DNA from: PHAA01 sp034927445
GTDB taxonomy: Bacteria > Bacillota > Syntrophomonadia > Syntrophomonadales > Syntrophomonadaceae
Direction of reading: 5' to 3'
Length of the DNA stretch: 64,000 bases
NCBI GenBank assembly: GCA_034927445.1
Contig: JAYFPZ010000037.1
Span: 3,344 to 67,343 of the forward strand
The notes under the pieces were generated by a model. It was not told where the DNA came from. It did not search any database and saw nothing but the letters and a program-made list of their open reading frames with translations. Below are positions 26,329-35,613 of this stretch, one piece after another. Position 1 is the first letter of the stretch; each line of letters opens with the position of its first letter. The translations under genes and the position numbers were made by a program.

Positions 26329-26375
26329 ATACTATATATGGTACGTTCCAAATATTTGAACCATACATATAGTAC
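26329..26375 (+). promoter_or_regulatory. Pair of NrdR boxes over the nrdD promoter
   Basis: ATACTATATATGGTAC (26329-26344) and ACCATACATATAGTAC (26360-26375) both resemble the 16-bp NrdR box (core CTATATAT / ATATAG). Their centres are 31 bp apart, three helical turns, as is normal for NrdR. The first box covers a likely -10 (TATACT, 26328-26333). This predicts repression of nrdD by NrdR when dATP is high. Confidence 0.75.
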
Positions 26376-26397
26376 TACTTAAAAAGGGAGGATGGTT

Positions 26398-28515
26398 ATG
26401 AATATCACCCAAATCAAGAAAAGAGATGGACGTATAGTTCCCTTTGAAAAAGAAAAGCTGGCCAATGCCATATTTAAGGCGGCCCGGGCGGTGGGCGGCA
26501 AAGACTACGCGACGGCCCAAACCCTGGCGGAAAAGGTGATGGATATTGCCCAATATGTGGATGATGACGAAATAGCAACCGTAGAAGGAATACAGGACCT
26601 GGTCGAAAAGGTCTTAGTTAAGAACGGTCATTACAAAACGGCCAAGGCCTATATCCTATACCGCAAGCAGCACGAGACCATACGCAATGCGGATCAACTG
26701 CTGCAAAACAACCAGATCATTGCCAACTACCTGGTCCGCAACGATTGGCGGGTAAAGGAAAACTCCAATATGACCTATTCTTTGCAGGGGATGAACTTTC
26801 ACCTTTCCTCGGTAATTGTGTCCCAGTACTGGCTGGAACAGATTTATACTCCCCAAATGAAAGAAGCTCAAAACAGTGGGGATTTTCATATACATGACCT
26901 GGGGATTCTGGGGGTATACTGCGTAGGCTGGGATATCCGGGATTTGCTGCTGGAAGGCTTCAAGGGGGTGCGGGGCAAGGTGGCCAGCGGGCCGGCCAAG
27001 CATTTCCGCTCGATCCTGGGCCAGATTGTCAATTTCTTCTTTACGCTGCAGGGTGAAGCTGCCGGCGCTCAGGCATTCTCAAACTTTGACACCCTCCTGG
27101 CCCCTTTTATTCGCTATGATGCCTTGGATTACAGCCAGGTTAAGCAAGGGCTGCAGGAATTTGTGTTCAATATGAATGTTCCCACTCGGGTCGGCTTCCA
27201 GACTCCGTTTACCAATGTCACCATGGATTTGAAGGTGCCTGAATTCATGAAAAATGAACCGGTTATAGTCGGAGGGAAATACATGGATGCCACCTACGGC
27301 GAATTCCAGGCAGAGATGGATATTTTCAACCAGGCCTTTGCCGAGGTGATGATGGATGGAGATGTGGAAGAGCGCGTCTTTACCTTCCCCATTCCCACCT
27401 ATAATATAACCGAGGATTTTGATTGGGATAATCCCAGCTATAATAAAATCTGGGAGATGACCGCGAAGTACGGCATACCCTCCTTTTCCAATTTTATCGG
27501 TTCGGATATGAGCCCGGAGGATGCCCGCAGCATGTGCTGCCGCCTGCGCCTGGACAACCGCGAACTCAGAAAAAGAGGGGGCGGACTGTTTGGGGCCAAT
27601 CCCCTGACCGGTTCCATCGGGGTTGTTACTATAAACATGAGCCGGCTGGGTTATTTGTCCAAGAGCCGGGAAGAATATTTCCGCCGCCTGGGCGAAGTAA
27701 TGGATTTAGCCAAGGACAGCCTGGAAATCAAACGTAAAATGCTGGAAAACCTGACCGAATATGGCCTGTATCCTTACTCTCAGTTCTATCTACGGGGGGT
27801 CAAGGATAGCTTCGGACAATATTGGAAGAATCATTTTTCCACCATCGGTCTGGTAGGCATGAACGAAGCCTGCTTAAACCTCCTGGGGGAGGACATTGGC
27901 AGTGTCAACGGACTGGCCTTTGCCCGGGAGGCGATGAATTTTATGCGGGACCGTCTCAAGGTTTATCAGGAGGAAACGGGCAACATCTACAACCTGGAAG
28001 CGACTCCCGCCGAAGGTGTTTCCTACGGTATAGCCCGCAAAGACAAGGAGCTGTATCCCGATATATTGGTGGCCAATCAAGCTGAGGTCAATAAAGGGGC
28101 CGAACCCTATTATACCAACTCCACCCAATTGCCGGTTAATTATACCGATGACCTGTTTAAGGCCCTGAAGATCCAGGATGACCTGCAGGTCCTATATACC
28201 GGCGGGACCACGTTCCATATCTTCCTCGGTGAAGCGGTCTCCTCCATTCAAGGGGTCAAGAAACTGGTAAAAAAGGTATGCGACCAGTTCAGTCTGCCTT
28301 ATTTCACCATTACCCCTACCTTCAGTATATGCCCGCAGCACGGCTATATTAAGGGGAAAAACTACGAGTGCCCCATTTGTGCCGCTGAAGGGGTCACAAC
28401 CGCCTGTGAAGTCTACTCCCGGGTGGTGGGCTACCTGCGCCCGATCGATCAGTGGAATGCCGGCAAACAGGAGGAATTCAGGGAAAGGTCGACTTTTGAC
28501 AAGGCGGTCTTATAG
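26398..28515 (+). CDS. nrdD: Anaerobic ribonucleoside-triphosphate reductase (class III)
   Basis: A 705-residue glycyl-radical enzyme that reduces NTPs to dNTPs without oxygen. An N-terminal ATP-cone (KKRDGRIVPFEKEKLANAI, residues about 6-95) gives allosteric control. Near the C-terminus are zinc cysteines (ICPQHG...YECPICAAEG) and the glycyl-radical segment SRVVGYLRP with Gly678. ATG 26398 is six bases after GGGAGG; ATG 26392 is too close to it. Confidence 0.96.
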   Translation: MNITQIKKRDGRIVPFEKEKLANAIFKAARAVGGKDYATAQTLAEKVMDIAQYVDDDEIATVEGIQDLVEKVLVKNGHYKTAKAYILYRKQHETIRNADQLLQNNQIIANYLVRNDWRVKENSNMTYSLQGMNFHLSSVIVSQYWLEQIYTPQMKEAQNSGDFHIHDLGILGVYCVGWDIRDLLLEGFKGVRGKVASGPAKHFRSILGQIVNFFFTLQGEAAGAQAFSNFDTLLAPFIRYDALDYSQVKQGLQEFVFNMNVPTRVGFQTPFTNVTMDLKVPEFMKNEPVIVGGKYMDATYGEFQAEMDIFNQAFAEVMMDGDVEERVFTFPIPTYNITEDFDWDNPSYNKIWEMTAKYGIPSFSNFIGSDMSPEDARSMCCRLRLDNRELRKRGGGLFGANPLTGSIGVVTINMSRLGYLSKSREEYFRRLGEVMDLAKDSLEIKRKMLENLTEYGLYPYSQFYLRGVKDSFGQYWKNHFSTIGLVGMNEACLNLLGEDIGSVNGLAFAREAMNFMRDRLKVYQEETGNIYNLEATPAEGVSYGIARKDKELYPDILVANQAEVNKGAEPYYTNSTQLPVNYTDDLFKALKIQDDLQVLYTGGTTFHIFLGEAVSSIQGVKKLVKKVCDQFSLPYFTITPTFSICPQHGYIKGKNYECPICAAEGVTTACEVYSRVVGYLRPIDQWNAGKQEEFRERSTFDKAVL

Positions 28516-28970
28516 CAAAGTAAGGGGATGCAGCCCCAGCGGATGAAATTGCCCGGGTGAGCAAAAGGGCAAGAACCAGGCAAATAGGAAGCCCGTGATT
28601 GAGGCGGATTAAGGTATGGGGACAAACCTCACCGGGGAATGTCCCCGTAACCAGTGCGCCGATTGAACGGGCTTTTAGTATTAACGAGCTGCTGCAACAT
28701 CAGTGGTACCCTTGGGTACGGCCTTAATCTGGGCCCGGCCAACCTGAGCTGCACCCGGGGGAAGCTTTTTAGCTGCGTGTTTATGCTTAATATTTCTCCT
28801 CCATATACGTCCAAACTGTATACTCCCGCCTTCTCCCTGAACATCCTGTAATTGGTAAAACTAAATATCTTCTTGCCCTCAATCCTGTTCAAATTCATGC
28901 TATAATTGGTTAACTAAAAATATTAATCCAAGTAACGGATAGATAACTACTTGAATGGACGTATTTATAT
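28516..28970. other. Intergenic region nrdD-nrdG
   Basis: About 455 bases with no convincing gene. GGGGACA...TGTCCCC (28619-28647) can form a hairpin and may end nrdD transcription. A minus-strand frame of 89 codons (28629-28898) has no ribosome binding site and no recognisable domain. TATAAT at 28902 lies near 70 bases before the next gene and could be a -10 element, but has no good -35. Confidence 0.4.
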
Positions 28971-29687
28971 ATGAGATATGCAGATATGGTCAAACAAAGC
29001 CTGGTAGATTATCCGGGGGAAATAGCAGCGGTGCTTTTTACCCGGAGTTGCAACCTGCGCTGCCCCTTCTGCCACAATCCGGATTTATTGATTAAACCGA
29101 AAATACTGGTTAAACCAATCGATATAGAAGACGTTCTGGGATTCCTGGTGCAGAGGCGGGGGTTCCTGGACGGAGTGGTTATCAGCGGCGGTGAGCCCAC
29201 CCTGCATGATGAGCTGGCCCAGGATATCCGCCGGATTAAATCACTGGGCTTTTTGGTCAAGCTGGACACCAATGGTACAAACCCGGCCCTGCTGCAAAAT
29301 CTGATAGATCAGAACTGCCTGGACTATGTAGCCATGGATATTAAGGCCCCGCTTGAATTCAGAAAATACCGGGCTGCCTGCGGCAAACTGAGCCGGGCCG
29401 GCTTTTTCAGCATCAGGAGTTCGGTCCATTTATTAAGGAATACCGGGATAAAGGTGGAATTCCGTACCACCGTGGTGCCGGCTCTGCACACACCTGAAGA
29501 TATAGCGGAGATCTCTGAATATATAACAGGTGCTGAGGAGTATACCCTACAGCAGTTCAACCCCCGGGTTACCCTCGAGCCAGGTTATGCCAATGTGGTT
29601 CCTTACAGCAAGGACGAGATGCAATCCATAGCGGACCGGTGTGCTGCCTATGTGAAGGAAGTACGGGTAGTGAATATTAACGGCTAA
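28971..29687 (+). CDS. nrdG: Anaerobic ribonucleotide reductase activating protein (radical SAM)
   Basis: A 238-residue radical SAM protein with CNLRCPFC (CxxxCxxC) near residues 27-34 and GGEPTLHDEL. The N-terminal VKQSLVDYPGEIAAVLFTRS is typical of the longer NrdG type found in Clostridia. It would generate the glycyl radical on NrdD. No strong ribosome binding site is visible before ATG 28971. Confidence 0.88.
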   Translation: MRYADMVKQSLVDYPGEIAAVLFTRSCNLRCPFCHNPDLLIKPKILVKPIDIEDVLGFLVQRRGFLDGVVISGGEPTLHDELAQDIRRIKSLGFLVKLDTNGTNPALLQNLIDQNCLDYVAMDIKAPLEFRKYRAACGKLSRAGFFSIRSSVHLLRNTGIKVEFRTTVVPALHTPEDIAEISEYITGAEEYTLQQFNPRVTLEPGYANVVPYSKDEMQSIADRCAAYVKEVRVVNING

Positions 29688-29742
29688 TTGAATTGAATTA
29701 ACGGTTTTAAACCATGGGGACGATTAAAGGAAGGTGACTGAC

Positions 29743-31650
29743 ATGGATCTCCAAACAACAGTGGACATCGATATGCTGCAGCAGTTCCAGGACAGTTTTG
29801 CTTTATCAACCGGGGTCTCCTGCCTGGCCGAAGACATTCAAGGCAATGCACTAACCTGTCCCAGTTATTTTTCAGATTGCTGCTTACAAATGGTGCGCAA
29901 GTCCAAGATAGGATTGAACCGGTGCTTAAACTGCGATATGAGGGGAGCCGAAGATGCAGCCCGGACCGGGAAGCCGGTCATTTACCAATGCCATGCCGGG
30001 TTCGTTGACTTTGCCGCTCCGATAATGGTGGAAGGCAGGTATATCGGCGCCATATATGGGGGGCAGGTATTAAATGAACCGCCCCAGGATGCCAAGCTTT
30101 ACCAAAAGGCGGTTGAAATGGGTATTGATCCGGATCAATATATTGCCGCTGTAAAGAGGCTGCCCGTTCTTCCGGAGAGCACCATTAATGCCGCCGCCAA
30201 TACACTTCATTTAATGGCCCAGAATTTTTCCAATATGATCAAGCAGAAAAAGGAATTGAAGACCTGCGGCAGCGCCTTACTCAGAGCCAACAGCCGCTTG
30301 AACCACGTGCTTGAAACCATATCGGATGTTGTTTTGATAACGGACGAGTCTCACAAGATTGTTCAAGTCAATAAAAGGGCCGAGGAGATTATTGGCAAAA
30401 CCGTGTCAGAATTGATCAACAAACCCGTTTTGGAGATTATTGGCCGGGAGACACCGAAAATTAAAAAACTGCTCAGGCTCCATGAGGCGTACAGCGATCT
30501 GCAAGTACCGATGGAAACCAAAGACGGTCAGATTTATTGCCTGTCCTCAAGCCGACCTATCCAGGACGAGCAAGGGTTGGTAGCAGGTGATGTGGTGATA
30601 CTCCGGCCTCTTGAAAAATCGGGCCGGTCAACCCAGCGGACAGCTCTCAACCAGGCCACCTTCCAAATGCAGGATATTATCGGGGAGAGTCCTGAAATTC
30701 ATGAAATAAAGAGGATCATAACCCGCATTGCTAGCGGCAATGCGTCCATATTATTGGAGGGTGAAAGCGGCACCGGCAAGGAAGTAATCGCACAGGTCAT
30801 TCATAATGAAAGCCCCCGGCGGTGCGGCCCCTTCATTGCGGTTAACTGCGGGGCTCTGCCCAAGGAATTGATCAACAGTGAATTATTCGGGTTTACGGAA
30901 GGAGCATTTACCGGTGCCAAAAAGGGTGGAAGCCCGGGCAAATTCGAATTGGCTTCAGGCGGAACTATCTTTTTGGATGAGATCGGTGAAATGCCGCTGG
31001 AACAACAGGTAGTACTGTTGCGAGTGCTGCAGGAAAAGACCATTACCCGGGTAGGCGGAAATACCCTGATCCCTGTCGATGTGCGAGTCATATGCGCCTC
31101 CAACAAGCAGCTGCAGGATGAAATAGCCCGGGGCAATTTCCGGCAGGACCTGTATTATCGCCTGAACACCTTGTCGCTGAATATACCGCCGCTCCGCAGC
31201 CGGCCCGAAGACATCCCGATTTTGTTCAATCATTTTCTAAATATCCTGGGCCGCGAGCGGGGCCGGACCTTCAATCATATTGAACCTGAGGTTATGGAAT
31301 GCCTGCAGCAGCACACCTGGCCGGGCAATATCCGCGAGCTGCAAAATGCAGCCGAAAGAATTATTGCCATGACTGAGGGCGATAGTATCCGCCTGCAGGA
31401 CCTGCCGCGCAACCTGCTGAACAACAATCAGGTCCATTGCGTTTGTAATGCGCAGCCCCCGCAGGTTGTCCCCCAGGCTCGCAAACGTAATAAATGGCGG
31501 GAGCTTAAAGCAGAACAAGAAGCCCATAAGATTCGCGCTTTACTTGATGAATACGACGGCAATGTCACCAAAGCAGCCCTTGAATTAGGAATATCACGCA
31601 ATACCCTTTATCGTAAATTAAATAAGTTTGACATATCGCCGCTCAGGTAG
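29743..31650 (+). CDS. PocR-domain sigma-54-dependent transcriptional activator
   Basis: A 635-residue enhancer-binding protein. Residues about 5-175 form a PocR-type sensory domain with cysteines (CCLQM...CLNCDMRG) that suggest a small-molecule or metal site. Residues about 195-290 are a PAS domain. The AAA+ domain has Walker A GESGTGKE, the sigma-54 contact loop EGAFTGAKK and FLDEIGE. A Fis-type HTH (NVTKAALELGISRNTLYRKL) ends it. ATG 29743 follows AAGGAAGGTG. It very likely activates the -24/-12 promoter at 31835. Confidence 0.93.
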   Translation: MDLQTTVDIDMLQQFQDSFALSTGVSCLAEDIQGNALTCPSYFSDCCLQMVRKSKIGLNRCLNCDMRGAEDAARTGKPVIYQCHAGFVDFAAPIMVEGRYIGAIYGGQVLNEPPQDAKLYQKAVEMGIDPDQYIAAVKRLPVLPESTINAAANTLHLMAQNFSNMIKQKKELKTCGSALLRANSRLNHVLETISDVVLITDESHKIVQVNKRAEEIIGKTVSELINKPVLEIIGRETPKIKKLLRLHEAYSDLQVPMETKDGQIYCLSSSRPIQDEQGLVAGDVVILRPLEKSGRSTQRTALNQATFQMQDIIGESPEIHEIKRIITRIASGNASILLEGESGTGKEVIAQVIHNESPRRCGPFIAVNCGALPKELINSELFGFTEGAFTGAKKGGSPGKFELASGGTIFLDEIGEMPLEQQVVLLRVLQEKTITRVGGNTLIPVDVRVICASNKQLQDEIARGNFRQDLYYRLNTLSLNIPPLRSRPEDIPILFNHFLNILGRERGRTFNHIEPEVMECLQQHTWPGNIRELQNAAERIIAMTEGDSIRLQDLPRNLLNNNQVHCVCNAQPPQVVPQARKRNKWRELKAEQEAHKIRALLDEYDGNVTKAALELGISRNTLYRKLNKFDISPLR

Positions 31651-31676
31651 TCCAGCTATACTTCCGCCTGGATACC

Positions 31677-31730
31677 TCCACCTGTGTCACAGTTTGTAAT
31701 GTTACAATCAGGTGATAAAAGGTGACAGTA
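31677..31730. promoter_or_regulatory. Candidate enhancer (upstream activator) site
   Basis: CACCTG...CAGGTG encloses TTGTAATGTTACAA (perfect 6-bp arms), preceded by the dyad CTGTGTCACAG and followed by AGGTGACA. This dyad cluster lies 110-160 bases before the sigma-54 promoter, the usual distance for an enhancer-binding protein. Confidence 0.5.
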
Positions 31731-31762
31731 TAGCGCGTAAACCGTAAATAAAAAAATTTTAA

Positions 31763-31797
31763 GCATCCGGTAGGCCCGAGGTTTACCGGATGCTTTT
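31763..31797 (+). terminator. Intrinsic terminator of the activator gene
   Basis: GCATCCGGTA (31763-31772) pairs perfectly with TACCGGATGC (31784-31793), followed by TTTTGTTG. Confidence 0.88.
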
Positions 31798-31834
31798 GTT
31801 GTTTGGATGGCAGGAATTAATTTATGCTCGAGTT

Positions 31835-31849
31835 TGGTACGAAAATTGC
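31835..31849 (+). promoter_or_regulatory. Sigma-54 (-24/-12) promoter
   Basis: TGGTACGAAAATTGC differs at one base from TGGCACG-N4-TTGC, with GG and GC at the required 12-base spacing. Transcription would start near 31861, 34 bases before the dehydrogenase ATG. Confidence 0.85.
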
Positions 31850-31894
31850 GATAAGTACTTAATAGAATTCCAAATATTGAAGGGAGTTGTAAAT

Positions 31895-32953
31895 ATGAAA
31901 GCTGCAGTATGGTACAACCGGGGAGATGTCAGGGTGGTAGATGTTCCTGAACCCCCGAAGCCGCCCAAGGGTTGGGTTAAAATTGAGGTGGACTGGTGTG
32001 GAATTTGCGGGTCGGACCTGCACGAATACCTGTCCGGACCGATTTTTATACCCGTCGATGAGCCCCATCCCTTAACCGGAGGTACTGCCCCCGTAATCCT
32101 GGGCCACGAATTTTCCGGAAAAATCGTTGAAGTAGGTGAAGGCGTAGACAACTGGAAAGTTGGTGACCGGGTAGCCCCCGATGCCTGCCAGGTCTGCTGG
32201 GAATGTTATTCCTGTAAGAGGATGGACTATCCCTGCTGTGACAAGCTGGCTTTTACCGGCCTGCACACTGACGGTGCTTTTGCCCCTTATGTAAACGTTC
32301 CCGCCTATACCCTTTACAAAATCCCAGACGGAATGACCGCCGAACAAGCTGCCCTGGTAGAACCCATTGCGGTTGGGATGCACGCAGTTCGCCGGGCTCC
32401 GGTGGTGGCGGGTGACAATGTTGTAATCATCGGCGCCGGCACCATAGGATTATCCGCCCTGCAGTCTGCCCGAGTAGCCGGGGCGCAAAAGGTAATTGTG
32501 GTAGAGATGGCCAAAGCCCGCAAAGAATTCGCCCAGAAGCTCGGTGCCAACGCTATTCTTGATCCCAGCCAATGCGATGTGGCGGCCGAGGTCTTTAAAC
32601 TGACCGGCGGGGTAGGAGCCGACGTAGCGGTCGAGTGTGTGGGAGCCAAAGTGACAGTCCCCCTGGCGGTTGACTGTATTCGCCCCCGGGGTATTGCGGT
32701 AACCTGCGGTGTGTTTGAAGCTGAAGGGCCTATCCAATGGAATTCAGTGGTGTTCAAAGAGAAAGAGATCAAGGGAGCCCTGGGATATAACGGGGAATTT
32801 GCCCCGGTTATGTCGATGATCACCGACGGCCGGATCAATGCCGACGCCATGATAACCGGCAGAATCAAGCTGGAGGATATCGTTGAAAAAGGATTTAAAG
32901 AACTGATTAACAATAAAGATGAAAACATCAAAATTATTGTAAGCCCGAAATAA
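31895..32953 (+). CDS. Zinc-dependent medium-chain dehydrogenase, 2,3-butanediol dehydrogenase-like
   Basis: A 352-residue MDR protein. The catalytic zinc ligands are in WCGICGSDLHEY and GHEFSG; the structural zinc loop (CWECYSCKRMDYPCC) keeps the four cysteines; the NAD site is VIIGAGTIGLSALQSA. Sequence type is closest to (R,R)-butanediol dehydrogenase/acetoin reductase, but other polyols are possible. ATG 31895 follows AAGGGAG. It stands alone behind a sigma-54 promoter and is the evident target of the upstream PocR-type activator. Confidence 0.88.
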   Translation: MKAAVWYNRGDVRVVDVPEPPKPPKGWVKIEVDWCGICGSDLHEYLSGPIFIPVDEPHPLTGGTAPVILGHEFSGKIVEVGEGVDNWKVGDRVAPDACQVCWECYSCKRMDYPCCDKLAFTGLHTDGAFAPYVNVPAYTLYKIPDGMTAEQAALVEPIAVGMHAVRRAPVVAGDNVVIIGAGTIGLSALQSARVAGAQKVIVVEMAKARKEFAQKLGANAILDPSQCDVAAEVFKLTGGVGADVAVECVGAKVTVPLAVDCIRPRGIAVTCGVFEAEGPIQWNSVVFKEKEIKGALGYNGEFAPVMSMITDGRINADAMITGRIKLEDIVEKGFKELINNKDENIKIIVSPK

Positions 32954-33008
32954 GGGGTATGCCATCTAACTACGAACGGTAAAAATAAACCATGCAATAT
33001 TATAGGTT

Positions 33009-33041
33009 GGGATACGGCTTTAAAAGCTGTATCCCATTTTT
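33009..33041 (+). terminator. Intrinsic terminator of the dehydrogenase gene
   Basis: GGGATACGGCTT pairs with AAGCTGTATCCC (one G-U pair) and is followed by ATTTTTAT. Confidence 0.88.
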
Positions 33042-33195
33042 ATGGAGCAACTGCAGTTTAACCTGCCGCTGCCCCGGATGGCTTGGCTGAAAATAGTCTT
33101 TGAAATTACAAAAACCATGTCGGTCATCAGGTGCATTTATACCCGAAAAAACATATAATAAAAGTTAATGTTGAAAAAATTAGTTGAGGTGCGAT

Positions 33196-34593
33196 ATGAA
33201 ACTATGGGGTGGCAGGTTTACCAAAGAAACAGACAAGCTTACCGAGGATTTCAATGCCTCGATCGCCGTCGACAGCCGGATGTTCCGTCATGATATACAG
33301 GGAAGCATCGCCCATGCCGCCATGCTGGCCCGCCAGGGGATTATAACCCCTGCCGAACGGGATCTGATTATTTCCGGCTTGGAAGGAATCCAGGCCGACC
33401 TGGAAGCAGGCAAGCTTGAATTTACCGTGGCAGCCGAAGATGTACATATGAATATTGAAACCTTTCTGACCGCCAGGATAGGAGATCTGGGCAAAAAACT
33501 GCATACTGCCCGCAGCCGCAATGACCAGGTGGCTCTGGACGTACGCCTGTACCTGCGCGATGAAATTGCGGCGGTACGGGAGTTGATTCTGGACCTGGAG
33601 GAAGCCCTCCTGCGACTGGCCTCTGAACACCTGGAAACCGTTATGCCCGGCTATACCCATATGCAAAAGGCCCAGCCCATTACCCTGGCCCACTACCTGA
33701 TGGCCTATTTCGAGATGCTACGCCGGGATGCAGGCCGCCTGGATGACTGCCGGCAGAGGCTGCTGTCGATGCCGCTGGGCTCAGGCGCCCTGGCCGCTAC
33801 CGGGTTCCCCCTGGACCGTGAATTTGTCAGGGATCAGCTTAATTTCAAAGCAATCACCCGTAACAGCCTGGATGGAGTCAGCGACCGGGATTTCGCCATC
33901 GAGTTCTGCAGCTTTGCCAGTATATTGATGATGCATCTTTCGAGATTTGCGGAAGAACTGATCATGTGGTCCACCGAGGAATTTTCCTTCATTGAACTGG
34001 ATGATGCCTTTTCCACCGGTTCCAGCATCATGCCCCAGAAAAAGAACCCGGATATAGCCGAACTGGTAAGGGGCAAGACCGGCAGAGTGTACGGGGATCT
34101 GATCACTCTGTTGACCCTGATGAAATCACTCCCGCTGGCCTATAACAAGGACATGCAGGAGGACAAGGAAGCACTTTTCGATGCCATAGACACGATTAAG
34201 AAATGTCTGCTGGTGTTCACTCCCATGCTGGCCGGCAGCAAATTTAATAAAGATATAATGGCCCGGTCAGCCCGGGGTGGCTATACCAATGCCACCGACC
34301 TGGCCGACTACCTGGCCGGCAAAGGCCTTCCTTTCCGGGATGCGCATGAGGTCGCCGGCAGAACCGTACTTTACTGCCTGAGTCAAAAATGTGCGCTGGA
34401 AGACTTGAGCCTGGAGCAGCTGCGGCAGTTCTCCAACCTGATTGAAGCGGATATTTACCAGTTTATCGATATCAATGCCTGTGTGGCCCGGCGCAGCATA
34501 CCCGGAGGTCCGGCCCCGGCCACGGTGCGAAAGGCAATACAGGAAGCAAACGAGTGGATGGTGAAGATGAAAAATGACGACCAGCAGATTTAA
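33196..34593 (+). CDS. argH: Argininosuccinate lyase
   Basis: A 465-residue lyase releasing arginine and fumarate. Motifs are TARSRNDQVALDVRLYLRDE and the family signature GSSIMPQKKNPD. ATG 33196 gives the standard MKLWGGRFTK. It is separated from argG by about 7 kb. A TATAAT at 33154-33159 probably belongs to its own promoter. Confidence 0.97.
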   Translation: MKLWGGRFTKETDKLTEDFNASIAVDSRMFRHDIQGSIAHAAMLARQGIITPAERDLIISGLEGIQADLEAGKLEFTVAAEDVHMNIETFLTARIGDLGKKLHTARSRNDQVALDVRLYLRDEIAAVRELILDLEEALLRLASEHLETVMPGYTHMQKAQPITLAHYLMAYFEMLRRDAGRLDDCRQRLLSMPLGSGALAATGFPLDREFVRDQLNFKAITRNSLDGVSDRDFAIEFCSFASILMMHLSRFAEELIMWSTEEFSFIELDDAFSTGSSIMPQKKNPDIAELVRGKTGRVYGDLITLLTLMKSLPLAYNKDMQEDKEALFDAIDTIKKCLLVFTPMLAGSKFNKDIMARSARGGYTNATDLADYLAGKGLPFRDAHEVAGRTVLYCLSQKCALEDLSLEQLRQFSNLIEADIYQFIDINACVARRSIPGGPAPATVRKAIQEANEWMVKMKNDDQQI

Positions 34594-34855
34594 TTTAGTG
34601 AATGGAATACCGGACAGCGAACAGATCGAGGAATGGGCCGAGGCCTATTTTGAGAGCCTGCTGCGGATGATGAATTTATTCTATGCCCGTACCGATTTAA
34701 CCAGCGTGTTGGAAAGCATGGAAGCCATAAAATTCAGTCAAATGGCAGCCCAGGAACTGGCCGGGGAAACCCCGGAGGTCATAGCAACAGCCACGAAGAT
34801 GATCGATGAAATCGCGGCCCGGGAGATAGAATACATAAAAGCCTATATGCCATAA
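34574..34855 (+). CDS. Hypothetical protein after argH
   Basis: A 93-residue frame overlapping the end of argH by 20 bases. It is acidic and mostly helical (EQIEEWAEAYFESLLRMMNL; EVIATATKMIDEIAAREIEY), with no domain that I recognise. The overlap suggests coupling to argH, although no clear ribosome binding site is present. It could be spurious but has good coding character. Confidence 0.55.
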   Translation: MTTSRFNLVNGIPDSEQIEEWAEAYFESLLRMMNLFYARTDLTSVLESMEAIKFSQMAAQELAGETPEVIATATKMIDEIAAREIEYIKAYMP

Positions 34856-34940
34856 AAGCAGGCTGCCGCTCGCAAGCTGCCAGCCTATGCCCGGCCGGCG
34901 GCAGCCCCCATACTGCCGACTTAGATAAGGAGGGAGCAAG

Positions 34941-35402
34941 ATGGATTATCAGTTTAAGGTATCAGAGTCCATTGCCTGGCCTACGCTGGCGGTCCGTACC
35001 CGCACTGCGGTTGCCCGGCTGCCCCAGGTTTTGGGTCAAACCTATGATGCGATCTATCAATATATGCAGGAAATTGGTGAAAGACCCATAGAGGCTGCAT
35101 ACGCTGCCTACCACAATATGGATATGAGCGACCTGGAGGTCGAGATTGGTTTTGTGGCAGCCAAACCACTGCCAGGACGGGGCAAAATAATAGGCAGCGA
35201 AATCCCCGGAGGTAAACGGGCGTCTGTTATGTATAAAGGTCCTTACAATCAAATGGAATCAGTCTACCAGGCCTTTAACGATTGGATGGCCGCCAACCAC
35301 CATACCCCTACCGGGGTAGTTTATGAGCTGTACTATAATGATCCCAGCCAGGTACCGGAGAGCGAACTGCTGACCAGGATAGTATTCCCTCTGAAAGCCT
35401 AA
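34941..35402 (+). CDS. GyrI-like/AraC effector-binding domain protein
   Basis: A 153-residue single-domain protein of the GyrI-like small-molecule-binding fold. Typical elements are the central EVEIGFVAAKPLPGRG strand region and the C-terminal PTGVVYELYYNDPSQVPESE followed by LTRIVFPL. There is no DNA-binding domain. Such stand-alone forms bind hydrophobic cations or inhibit enzymes, but the ligand is unknown here. AAGGAGGGAG precedes the ATG. Confidence 0.78.
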   Translation: MDYQFKVSESIAWPTLAVRTRTAVARLPQVLGQTYDAIYQYMQEIGERPIEAAYAAYHNMDMSDLEVEIGFVAAKPLPGRGKIIGSEIPGGKRASVMYKGPYNQMESVYQAFNDWMAANHHTPTGVVYELYYNDPSQVPESELLTRIVFPLKA

Positions 35403-35426
35403 AAGCAGGGAGTAGCATATGCCTGG

Positions 35427-35482
35427 GAGGGTCTTATTCTGATTCCTCACAACCCTGCCTCTGACAGAATTACCCTCTTTTT
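35427..35482 (+). terminator. Intrinsic terminator
   Basis: GAGGGT..ATTCTG pairs with CAGAAT.ACCCTC and is followed by TTTTTATAT. An alternative inner stem is GCAGGG/CCCTGC. Confidence 0.7.
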
Positions 35483-35613
35483 ATATTATAAAAACCATTC
35501 AAGCTCGCATTACAGCCTATTCAAACTAACAGCACTTATCGCTTACCTGGACAATTATCCCTATAAAATCCCAATTATTTAATAAATCTTAATATTCTCA
35601 AGGAGGAAAAATT

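Noticed and set aside
28629..28898. Minus-strand frame of 89 codons between nrdD and nrdG
   Set aside because: No ribosome binding site, no domain, and it overlaps a hairpin; support is too weak for a gene.
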